This document shows, piece after piece, positions 47,231-57,700 of a DNA stretch of 64,000 nt. The notes beneath the pieces are model-generated. The model was not told where the DNA came from. It worked only from the letters and a program-made list of their open reading frames with translations, and did no database searches. Positions within the stretch are counted from its first letter, which is position 1. Every line of letters starts with the position of its first letter. Origin of the DNA: Acanthopleura granulata (lineage: Eukaryota; Mollusca; Polyplacophora; Chitonida; Chitonidae); assembly GCA_016165875.1 (NCBI GenBank), contig JABBOT010000001.1, positions 40,724,252 to 40,788,251 of the forward strand, given 5' to 3'. The position numbers and the translations under genes are program-made.

Positions 47231-48250
47231 TTACACATGCGTGCCGTTAAGTTGGGATGTTTGAATGTGGTAAAAGGCGCTCTTTGAGCTACTAATAGTC
47301 GTTTGACACCACCGACAGGAGAACAATGACCTAATCTCAACACGAAAGCTCTCCAGTGCGTAGCAAAATAGAACTGGGTTTAAGATGACACCAATCATAG
47401 GGATGATCGAGCCTAAGACGAAATTGATGACGTCATCGCGGAGTTCTTTCCCACCCATAGTCAGACAGATGACGTAGACAGAGTAGGGACCATAGCAGAG
47501 AGTGAACTGAGCGGATATAAGCAAGGAAGCTTTGGCAGCACGATGTCTCTGTTCCATGAATTTATTAGGGGCCTTAGTGTCCAGGCCTGGTCGAGACTGA
47601 CACACTAAGTCCCTGACTATCTTCCCGTACATCACACTCATGACAAACACGGGAACGGTGAATACCACGACAAATATGCCCATTGAAATCAGTTTCCACC
47701 AAAGCGTGTCAATATGACGTGCCTCGGTGCACGTCAATTCGTGACGATTCAGTGACGCGACAAACACCCGTTCCACGCCGGCAACGTACAGCGGTAAGGG
47801 AAGGTTGATGCAGATTGACAGCAGCCAGCTGCCAGGAAGGAACACGTGTAGTTTACGCTCAGTTATCATGTGTTTCGCCTGTAATGGCCGACAAACCACA
47901 CACCACCTCTCCAAACTGATAGCAGTCAAGGTAATAAAAATCTCCACATAAAAGATATTTTGAAGGAAACTCATGGTGCGGCAGTATACATTATGAATAG
48001 GTTCCAGGCTGAGGTTGGTCGGGTCCATGAACATCGTACCAGTGGTATTGATGAAGGCGGTCAGAGACAACAACAACCCACTTGCTATCAGGTTGATCAA
48101 AATTCGCAGGGAGATGTTGTCTCGATCTCGCAGATACACGCGAGAAATGATCAACAGCGCGAAGAGATTACAACAAAAGCTGCAGAGTGTAACTACCACG
48201 TAGATATAGGTTGGAAGCCCGTGAATGTTGTATGAAATGGTCTCCGACAT
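47231..48250 (-). CDS. Class A (rhodopsin-like) G-protein-coupled receptor, atypical, intronless
   Basis: From the ATG at 48250 the protein has 339 residues. The frame is open ten codons further, but only from a GTG; the ATG context has A at -3. Seven hydrophobic helices are visible, TM1 at about 14-37 and TM7 at about 274-300. A Cys pair at the top of TM3 (C90) and in extracellular loop 2 (C174) can form the class A disulfide. The end of TM3 reads E-R-W (114-116) in place of D-R-Y. TM4 has its conserved Trp (142) and TM5 its Pro (200). TM6 has CYGP (252-255) in place of CWxP. TM7 has NPVLF (291-295) in place of NPxxY. The sodium-site Asp of TM2 is replaced by Gly58. Cys311 and Cys314 after helix 8 could be palmitoylated. 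It probably acts at the plasma membrane; the ligand is unknown. Confidence 0.9.
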   Translation of the reverse strand: MSETISYNIHGLPTYIYVVVTLCSFCCNLFALLIISRVYLRDRDNISLRILINLIASGLLLSLTAFINTTGTMFMDPTNLSLEPIHNVYCRTMSFLQNIFYVEIFITLTAISLERWCVVCRPLQAKHMITERKLHVFLPGSWLLSICINLPLPLYVAGVERVFVASLNRHELTCTEARHIDTLWWKLISMGIFVVVFTVPVFVMSVMYGKIVRDLVCQSRPGLDTKAPNKFMEQRHRAAKASLLISAQFTLCYGPYSVYVICLTMGGKELRDDVINFVLGSIIPMIGVILNPVLFCYALESFRVEIRSLFSCRWCQTTISSSKSAFYHIQTSQLNGTHV

Positions 48251-48254
48251 TTTG

Positions 48255-50620
48255 CCCTTTTTCCTGTCAGCTTTGCACACGGTGTGGGCACGAACACTTA
48301 TACCAATGCAGGGAGCTAAACACTGCCACCTAGTGAAATCTCAAAAATACGGCCCCTGGCCAACCGATAGCCAAGACTCATTTAGAAGTACGAGCTAATA
48401 GCTTAAAAGCTTTTAAGTCGTGTCCCAATTTGTGTTGACACCTTCAGGCATGCTCACAGGTGTGTGTTGACCACTCCGATGATAAACTTGTACATTTTAC
48501 ATGACAGCTCTGTCAAAGTTGCCAAAATCCGAAATGGCCACTTTGGGGAGCAGCCTGGACGGTTCCGGGTTGTTTTCTCACGTCACAAAGCCCACTGTGA
48601 GGGATATTTACTGCTGTGAAACACGTCCTCTGTGGGATTCGCGAACAACTTCCTTTGGACGCTGGAGGGGAAGTTAGCCATACCAACGAGGCGTAAGAAA
48701 AACGCCTGCGGCCAAACAATCATGAATCTGATGAGAAAAAGCTGACGTAAATGGACACGATGTTACCGACACGAGTTGAAAAGGAAAAATAAAAACGTCC
48801 GCTTCTGACGATTGTTCAGTGCATGACCTCCAGCAAACAACGTCCATTAGCGAACTTCCTGCTGCGTGGCTTGGCTGCTCAGGTGTTTTATCTGAAAAGC
48901 AAAACAGAGTAAGAAAAGCTTTAGAGGTGGCGGCGTCACCTGTGATGTCCGTTTGCAAACAAAGTGAGATTCTGCCATAAGCCTATGATGGGATGGTCGT
49001 ATACACGGGGTGTTCCATCTGGCCAGTTGACCGGAACGTGCGAAGACGATCATTTGTAAAGAGAAAGAAGAATCCGGTTGATGTAAATATCGATCATATT
49101 AGAGCACTCCTGCTTTTGTCGCATGAGAGCGCTCAGACATTATCGATTGATCTGGAAGATGGGCATCCATCATGTTTATCATGTCAACCTCTTCTCTTCA
49201 TCTTTTTATATACAGGCATGTGAAAGATAAATTTTCTTACTGTCGAAAGTACCTATGCCTTCTGAAGTTTATTTACTTCGGTGAAAATCCTCGCGTTCTT
49301 TCGGAATATTAGTGAAACCTGGAATTCAGTAAAAAGTTTTTTCTCGTTTAATAAACTCTTGTTTTTTTCAACCTTGTTCTTTTAGAATAGAAATTAATGT
49401 GCTCGCTAAAACGTATTATGTTCCTCTGTGTTTCAGTTTTGATAAACGATGTATGTATCGTGACTAACCATTCTAACCATATCGTCACTAACCCAGGATT
49501 GAATCGCGCAAGCTTGTTTCACCCTATGAATGACCACTGTCACGTTAATTTAAAAGCGTTCAGGCTTAAGTCCGCTGTTAGGCAGCTATCAATCAAATAA
49601 ATAAACATATCAATAAGTATTGTCAAAATTCAACGCTTTCACCATGCAAGCTCTTGATATCAGGTTTCTAAACCTACGTGCAATACATCCATTTGATGTA
49701 CTTTCTCTTCCTTAGTTGTGAGGAAAAAAAAGAAGTCAGCAGCGTGGGAAAATCCCATGGAAAAATCGTGAAGAAGGAGCTCAATAGCTTCACATTAGAA
49801 AATCATTTAGTTTACGTGCAATTTTAAAGGCATTCCCACAGTAATTAATTTTTTAAATATCCGATGGTTTATCTCAGTATGAAAGATACAGTCCGACTAT
49901 GGGAGTTTCGTATAGTTCATATGCCCAGATAATTCTCTGAAAACCCAAAAAGAAAAAGCCCTGAGATGGCACAGTAACGGTAAACGACAAATAGACTTGA
50001 AGGGTTGTTTGCCTTACCCCGTTTACTGCTGACATTTTACTTTCGTCAACACATGACCGTTGCCATTTGTCTTTTTGGCGTACTGACGGTTTAAAGTGTG
50101 GCTCCTGCTCGTACAGTCAACGGCTCGCTGAGCAGTGAAAGATTCTCCGGTGAATCACTAATGACAAAGGGATGACAGAGACATAATTAGGATCCAGATG
50201 TCTGTGGGAATTGAAATACAAGCCGGACCCCGGCGTGTTGTCAGTCCAGCGTAGCCTGGGGATTTATGGTATTGCCGGAGAAGGTGCCAACGGAATTGTG
50301 TCAGCTTCCTGCATTTGGGTCTCTACAGGTCGTCAACAGATACTCATCCCTGTCCCTATCAAACGAGTTATCTGGGATATCATCTACAGTAATAAATTCC
50401 TTCCAACCGCATATAGGTCCGCGATGATCCTCATTTAACATATGTCACCGTGTCACTGTAAAAGACGGATAAATGTACGCAATGCACGCTTTATTAGATA
50501 ATGGCAAATAGTATTAACTGTGATCAAATGTATGGGTAGGCAGCAACAACATGCCCTTGCTACCAGCCAAACTGAAGATGTGTCCATTTATACTATGTTA
50601 AGACGGCTTAAATTAAGATA
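48255..50620. other. Region upstream of the receptor gene; no gene seen
   Basis: Frames near 48513-49223 and 50211-50438 show no domain. The first few hundred bases next to 48250 presumably hold the receptor promoter. No LTR could be recognised before the retroelement at 50629. Confidence 0.45.
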
Positions 50621-50628
50621 GATTGATA

Positions 50629-51075
50629 TTAAATGTTGAGAAAGTGGCTGTTAGCTTGGAGTGGCCTGAAAGGCATTGGACAATGTTACTGCAGCGTACA
50701 TTTGAAGGCAAAGCTGCAGATGTCTATTCTGCTTTGTCAGTAGATCAGTCTTCAGATTACAACACAGTTAAGACAGTGGTCTTGCCTGCTTATGAGTTTG
50801 TGCCGCAGGCCAATAGACAGAACTTCAGACAGTTAAGGAACAAACTGGTGAAACTTACGTGAAATTTACCAGCGGTAAAGAAACGCTGTTTGATAGTTGG
50901 TACAGGTCATTAAAGTTAGATCCTTCTTTTGAGAATTTAAAACAGGTTGTTCTCTTGAAAGAATTCAAGAAGAGTGTTCCTAATGAGGCCAAGGTTTATT
51001 CAGGTGAACAGAAGATCAAGGACGTTAAGACCACAGCCAATTTGTGCTGATGAATATGGGTTAGATTGTTAGACT
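50629..51075 (+). pseudogene. gag relic
   Basis: Two frames follow each other: one with EWPERHWTMLLQ and VLPAYEFVPQANRQNFRQL (to 50862), the next from 50859 with LFDSWYRS and VLLKEFKKSVP. A third frame carries CADEYGLD near 51045. The W-P-x-x-x-W and Y-E-x-V-P-x-x-x-R-Q spacing resembles the SCAN-like capsid region of Gmr1-type gag proteins. A poor zinc-knuckle remnant (YCKHTRHL) follows near 51248. Confidence 0.7.
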
Positions 51076-51408
51076 AATGGACAAAAATTTCAACCTAAAT
51101 TTCAGAAAAAATGGAATTCTGATAAGAAGACTTCAATTTTTGTACCGACAAGCAGACCGGCGAAAGAGCTAAGTCAACTGTGGGTTTTTCTTCTGACAAG
51201 AAGACCTTCTAGTCCAAACCTCAAGACAAAAGTCCACGTTCTTACCGCTATTGTAAACACACAAGGCATCTTACTATCAACGTCCCCAGTACTGAAAAGA
51301 AAAGAGGAGTGAAGGTTACCAGGTCAAACAAATGGGTTAAAGAGAGAGAAGACAATAATATTACTATCAGGTCCTGAATTAAGGGAGTTAAGTAAATCTG
51401 CTTTATCT

Positions 51409-52480
51409 ATGGACAAAGTAGCTAATGTACCTGTTGGTTGTTACATGGAGGATGAGCAGTTGATTAGAAAGTATAGACCTCCTCATGTATTACATAATGG
51501 TGATTGGGCAATTTTTAATCAAGTTGTCTTACCTCCAAGCCATAGACAGGATGTGCTTAGAATGACTCATGGGATTCCTTCAGGTGGACATTTAGGAATT
51601 AGAAAGGCAGAAAGTAAAGTCACTCCCCAGTTTTACTGGCCAAAGATTCACCAAGATATGGTAAATTTCTGTAATGCATGTCACACCTGGTAGCAAAACC
51701 ACAGCATAGTGTAAGGTCTGCACCCATAATTCCTATTCCTGCCTTTGGTGAGCCTTTTAGTAAGGTACTTGTTGATTGTGTTACCTGGAACTAAGTTAGA
51801 ATACACGTATCTTTTCACTATTATGGATACAGCTACTGGAGGCTCCCCAACTGAAAGAAAAAACGACTTCTCAGATAGTTAACAGTCTGTTACAGTTTTA
51901 CGCCAGGTATGGTTTACCTATGGAAATACAATCTGACCAGAGGTAAAATTTTATGCGAGGATTATTTCCAGAAGTTACTTATTGTATGGAATACCACGAA
52001 GATTGGGATAAGGGCATTCCATTTATATTGTTTGCCACTAAGGATACTCCGAATGAGTCCACTGGGTTTAGTCCATTTGAGTTGGTGTATGGTCATGAGG
52101 TTAGACATCCTTAGCTTTGATGAAGGAGCAAAAGAAACAGACGGAAACTTATTAGATTATGTTTCCCAGATTCGCGACAGCATAAGTAAGGCCCGGGAGA
52201 TAGCTCGTGCTAATATAAAGATCTCTGAGGAGAAAATGAAACTGTACTGTACAGGAAGGCTAAGCCAAGAAGTTTTTCTCCTGGAGACTAGGTTTCGGTT
52301 TTATTGCCATTACCTCAGGAACCACTTAAGGCCCAGTTCAGCGGACCATATCGGGTGGTGAAGAAAGTTAACCATGTTAACCTTTGTATTAGCACAGCTG
52401 ATCAAAGCAAAGCTGAAAAAGTGTGCCACATTAATATGCTCAAGAAGTGCTATTCTCGTGAGCACATACAGTCAGAAGCT
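51409..52480 (+). pseudogene. Integrase relic (zinc finger, core, GPY/F domain)
   Basis: The N-terminal zinc finger is complete. With residue 1 at 51409 it uses H54, H61, C88 and C91 (HX6HX26CX2C), ending NACHTW before an in-frame TAG. Core fragments in other frames include PIPAFGEPF and VLVDCV (about 51730-51780), YLFTIMDTATGG (about 51805-51840), IQSDQ (about 51928) and GFSPFELVYGHEV (about 52065-52103). Those are the places of the catalytic acidic residues. The C-terminal part has FSGPYRVVKKV and CHINMLKKCY (52334-52450), the GPY/F domain. The reading is interrupted at least four times. Confidence 0.8.
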
Positions 52481-52850
52481 GTAGCTATCACAGCATTAAA
52501 TCATGTAGAGGAGATTGATGATGTATCTATTACATGTGCTAAGTCCAAAGAGCCAGGTAGCATTCAAGTGGATTTGCTAGATCCTAAGCTGGATAACTTC
52601 GGTGTATTGAGCAATTCAGATGAAGTGTTAAGTCATCTATCTAAAAGTCAGAGACAGGATATTTGTGAGTTGTTCCAGACTTATCCTGAGATATGTGCTG
52701 ATGTACCAGGTGTACTAATGGTGCAGCACATTATACAGATGTGGGAGGGATTACATCCATTAAACAGGACCACTGCAGACTTATCCCTAAAAGCCTGAAG
52801 TTTGTTAACAAGGTAATGTTGTACATGCTCAGTACTGGCATTACTTAAAT
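52480..52850 (+). pseudogene. Linker and start of reverse transcriptase, truncated
   Basis: The same open frame that carries the integrase GPY/F domain (52304-52798) continues into LSHLSKSQRQDICELF and TYPEICADVPG. This is the segment that normally precedes Ty3/Gypsy reverse transcriptase. After a one-base frame change, RLIPKSLKFVNK and YMLSTGIT (to about 52849) follow, matching the first residues of reverse transcriptase. The catalytic YxDD region is absent; only about 180 bp separate this from the RNase H end. Confidence 0.72.
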
Positions 52851-53025
52851 ATTAGTTGCGATGTTACTCCCATTGTATATACTGTGTATATATCGCTATC
52901 CTTTAGGTTCATGGGATTCCTTAACTTCTTCCATTGGCAATTGTATATACTGATTACTATCATTTAGTATGATGGTATGTTTGGGTAACTGAAGGTTAAA
53001 AAAGAACCATCGTAATATTACTGAT

Positions 53026-53115
53026 TAACCTTACAGTCTAATGCTCTGGACATTGTACATATTGCTTGTAAGGACAATATTGTGGCTGATATGTTATCCA
53101 GAGCTGTACATAGAG
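53026..53115 (+). pseudogene. C-terminal end of RNase H
   Basis: One frame reads ALDIVHIACKDNIVADMLSR (about 53043-53102). The D/E-N-x-V-A-D-x-L-S-R ending is the hallmark of the RNase H C terminus in Ty3/Gypsy elements. It marks the end of pol in this element, since integrase lies upstream. Confidence 0.75.
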
Positions 53116-53119
53116 TATA

Positions 53120-54560
53120 TTCTGGAAAGCTGTACCCATGCTGTAGTCATGATTACGATCAAACCATCCAGAATTCACGTACGCTACCGGCAATCCGACC
53201 GCCCTGGAAGTTGCACCTTCACTGGCACGTGGATATAAACCATCGTCGGTGTGCCGTGCCCACTACTTTTTGTCACTTATAAGACTGTCATCCTTCCATT
53301 CGAGAATTCCCAAGAACTGTGGATTCCATATTTACGTCGACTGAATCGCCTTTGGAAGCCCGAATATTCCTTTCGGGTTTGGACCATATCATCAGTCAAA
53401 AATCGTATATTTTTATAATTAGATGTATTGTTTTGTATATTATTGTCAGGTGTACTATTTATCTGTTTTGTTAAAATATATATATTGAACTTATTCTTCG
53501 TGATTTTTTGTTTGATCTTGTGTAAGGCCTCTCGCTGTCTGAGAGTTGAACAAGCCATTTGTTTATAATTTTTCCTTTCCGATAGTGGTATCCTTACATA
53601 AATTCCATTTGATGTAATCAATCTATCAATTAACTGGCAAATAATGCGAACTAAGCGAAGCTAGGCAAAACACACGGCGGAATAAAGTGTAGTTTAATAA
53701 TGCATATAGTCAACTAGTTAACCCTTAAGCCAGTCAACCTGATACAATGTTCAGTCCTAGAATAGTCTTTAGGTGGCCCTTATAAGTTCAGAGGTCTCTC
53801 AAACTAAGAGTTAATAAATACTGACCGGTTGAGCAGTGAGAACATACCAATAATGGTAGAAATTGAGGAAAGCTAAATTGGGAAGAGATGAAGCCTGCAA
53901 ACAAACAGCTAGCCTTACAAGTGTAAATAATTTGTCCTTCGTCATCATTAGTTTTGTGCTGACATGAAAGGCTTTGGAGGACTTCGGCCTGAACTTATTC
54001 ACAGTGATTGGACGGGTGCAATTGGCCGTGTAGCCAATCTGCGTTTGTAACGGCGATACACGATCTGGTCGAGAGAGAATGAGGTAGGTCATGGGAAGAG
54101 AGTAGAAGCTGTACCCCGCTCGCCATTAATGTTACTCTGGAAACCCTCTGACCTAATCAAGGCTCTAGGGTTTCTGGTGCTGTGAGCGTCTTCTCAACCC
54201 TTCGTGTGCACCACTTTTCAACAAACACTGGGTCTGCCAATACGACAATAGATAACCTTACAAACTTCTGTTGTCGTTAAGAAGACAGGTAAATACAAGG
54301 CCAAAGTTCATTGGGAATTAAACTGAGGTCTGCAGCACTCTGGAAGGGAAAACACTGCAACAACAAAGAATTAGTTTAAATTGTAGAATTATCCTCTAAT
54401 TGGCTTAAAGGGGTGATGTGTTTTAAATGTTGATGATAATCAAATAATGCAAGTACTTTAATCTTTCCTGAGTGCTTCCTGGCAGCCAAGATGGGATGAC
54501 AGACTTGTTAAGAACAGCTGACAAATTGACTAAGGAAAAGAGCATTTCACGTAGCATTGT
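53120..54560. other. Downstream of the retroelement; no gene seen
   Basis: The AT-rich stretch 53380-53520 could contain a decayed 3' LTR, but no matching 5' copy was found upstream. No coding frame is recognised. Confidence 0.4.
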
Positions 54561-54567
54561 GGGAACC

Positions 54568-54789
54568 ATTTTGAAACAAAAGGTCAGTTTTGAAATAAAA
54601 CCACTTTTGAAATATCAGCTGACTATGAAAAAAGTGCAATTTTTACTTCAAAGCTGGTAACATTCCTATGAAAGTGGTCGATTTTTATTTCAAAAGTATA
54701 TAATTGTTTTAATTTCAGGTGTGGAACTTATTTCAAAACTGGGCAATATCTATTTCAACAATGGTTTTTGTTTCAAAACTGGAACTCGT
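54568..54789. repeat. Degenerate ~18-24-bp array (tttttatttcaaaactgg)
   Basis: Units such as atttttacttcaaagctgg, atttttatttcaaaagta, aacttatttcaaaactgg and tttttgtttcaaaactgg follow one another, with variable length. The same motif forms the weaker array at 7652-7815. Confidence 0.65.
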
Positions 54790-54794
54790 ACCAT

Positions 54795-57700
54795 CCCTAA
54801 TCTGTAGTGAAACGCCATTTCATTCTTGAAAGAAAACCATTCCGAGAAACTGGGTAAACCAGAAGCTTAGGGAAGAGATAATCTATTTTGGACATGACCT
54901 GTGAAATAAATTAATCTTACTGTTCACGGAATGGACAGACACATATCATTCACAGTTGCCTGTTAATTGATAACAGTAATATCCAAATCGTTCCATGACA
55001 AGAAGCCATGGGCGATTTGTCCATTCTAGAGGGTGATACATTCTCATGGCCTACAAGTGTCCGGAGGCGATTGTGGCCCGGTAATAGGATATTCGATCGA
55101 CGGGTACAATTCTCACAGCCATCAGGGTGCAACCCCGCGCACAGCTTCCTCTGAATTATGGCTTCCAAGCTCAACCATCAGATTTTAAACGACCACGCAT
55201 TAATCAAACATGTCTTGCCCTTAAGAAGAAGACGTCAGTGGTTTGGGTCTAGCAGCCATGTCCACTACACTGATTCACCCGGTTAGTACTATAAGCTCCA
55301 GAGAGGAAAAGCGGTCATCCAAAAATACACGTGACATTTTGTCCCCATCCGCACATCCACAAGAAATACTGGCACTAGAAGGGCCCTTTCAGCGTAAGTG
55401 GAACTCGACTAAAAGCCGTCATTCATTCATTAACACAAATAGAAATGGCCGGTTTAGGTAATTTCCATCCCGGCGTGAACATTTTAAACAATTCCGTTAG
55501 ATAAACTGTCTGGTGGTCTAAGAACTGATGTTTGATAAGAATCTTTATTTAGAATTTTTTTGCTCCGTGGAATGGAGTCCATAAGTGGTCACTTAATTGG
55601 CACTCTTACTTGTCAGTGTGTCGAAGTAGCTGTTGGAGAACAGATCAGACGCATTGGGAACAATTGTTCCGTTTTTACGTCCAAATTGGAAAAACTTACA
55701 GAGAAGTTGGCGTTATGGGGATTTTAGGACGGCTTTTTTCCGAGTGGAAACTTTTTATAGCCTCCTCGGGGAGTTTTAAGTGAAAGAAAAAAGCAATGAT
55801 TTCATTTTTTTAAAATGTGCCTTTTCCTTAACGCAAATACCTGAATATGGTAAGAAGACCTCTAAACAGCACGCGAGAAGTCTATTACTCTTGAAGTTTT
55901 GTCCCTGTGGTTTATACCATTCGAAGACGAAAAACTACCGATGACAGTATTGGCTGAAATATTGAACTGTCAAGGTTTTCTTTTCACTGAAAATGCTTAT
56001 TAAATTTACAACGGCTGTAATCTGCAAATAGCATTATTTTGACAATTTATTGCTTTGTGAATAATATCATTTCCTTTGTTTGTTTCAATACACAAAAACT
56101 ATCTGGTCTAAGGAAGCGTTAACCAGAACGAAAACGAACGCACTTCTTTATGAAGTTGTTAAACCGAGAATTAGCATGCGATTTTTTTTACGAAAATACC
56201 AATCGGCAAACTAACACTGGTTATTGTTTAATGAACAAACACTGTATGTTGCTCTACGGAGTCACCATTCCAACAACAGTCATATTGAGAACGGATAAGA
56301 TATACTGAGAGGCAGGAAACAGGGGAACGAACATTGTTTATTTGCTTTACGCCAGTTGCAATTTACGAATGGGCATTTTGTATTGCTTTGGAATTTGTCA
56401 TAGTGGTCTCTGGAGATGCAAGAGGAAGTACCCACTTTTCCACAGTATAATTACATTGTCCGGGAAATCATTTATTTAAAAGCTACCGATCCATGGGCAC
56501 GTCATGAAGAATTGGTCGGGTATGACTCGATATTGACGAAGTGTTTTATTAACAATGATTGAAGGCAAAAGACACAAATTTTCCAAGATGATTCAAGGTA
56601 ACATCCGCCTATCACTGTTACCTCGCTTCCGGTCTTTGAATCACCGGAAGTAATTTTCCACTACCACCGTTTTGAAAAGGAGACAGTCTTTTAAAAGCGC
56701 TCTGTTTTAAGGATGCAATACACTTCCTCCCAAACAGCTTGCCTTTTAAAATTCTTTTAAGCAAGGAATCCCAAACCGAAGGAGAATGGTTGTCTTATTT
56801 CAAGACCACTAGTTTATAACTAGAGTTATCATATATCACGTGAAGCTTTCCATGATTACAAAACGCAGAGCTCTCATTTGTTGTCAGCGGACATCACTGG
56901 ATGGTCAATGTCTATAACCTGCCCCTGGTTTACAATGCTAGACTCAAACCGGCCATTTCTCAATCGAACCTGTCTGAAAATATTGACGCCAACGTTTGAG
57001 CAAAACCATGAATGCATAAATAAAAGCAGAAATCACGGCAAGTAAGATTCCAAGAGAAACCTACAGATGATAGATGCGAGCAAGTTTGGAATACAAAAAT
57101 AATTACTTTTTGACGTTCACCTTAAATCACATACAAGTCTAAGAAAGTACTGATCGCTCTGTACTTTACTGGTAACTTGTTTTGTGTTGCTGAAACCTGG
57201 ATATGCGAGGCCAAGATATGAACTTTCCGGACTTTCCAGGCCGTGTAATACTAGTATTATTTAAAAGCAAGATTCCTCAAGAGAGAGTATCATCACAAAT
57301 CCAAAGATTACCACTTTCCAAACTTAGAACATTTAAAACAACTTTGTCCATAGCAATTTTTATTAATTGCAGGCCAAGCTGCAGTTTTTGATGGAGAGCA
57401 TATTCAGAGATTCCCTATTGGTTACCCATGCGGTGAAAAAAATTACCAAATCATTTTGATATTGTCAACCTGTCATGCTGAAGCACTTTATTTCTGATGC
57501 CTGTGAATGGTTTATCTGAACCGTTAAAAACAACCCTAAAAACTACACACATGTTGTTTTACGTAGGACCGCAAGTCTCACTCTCTAACTAGAGACGCCA
57601 TGTTGATTTAAGGAAACGATAGAGATGATATCTAAAGTGACCAGAACACACAATGGCCATTTGCAGCTTCTTTTCGGTTACGTCACTCCCTTGGACTTCT

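Larger units (their letters stand above)
50629..53115 (+). mobile_element. Degraded Ty3/Gypsy-class LTR retrotransposon, Gmr1-type domain order
   Basis: Relics of gag (50629-51075), integrase (51409-52480), the region before reverse transcriptase (52480-52850) and the end of RNase H (53026-53115) lie in this order on one strand. In standard Ty3/Gypsy elements integrase comes last. Here it precedes reverse transcriptase, as in the Gmr1 group. Several stops and frameshifts and a large deletion in reverse transcriptase make it inactive. I could not recognise LTRs, a primer-binding site or a protease, so the outer limits are those of the coding relics. Confidence 0.8.

Noticed and set aside
53280..53640. 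Possible 3' LTR after the RNase H relic
   Set aside because: No matching sequence could be found upstream of gag, so an LTR is not supported.
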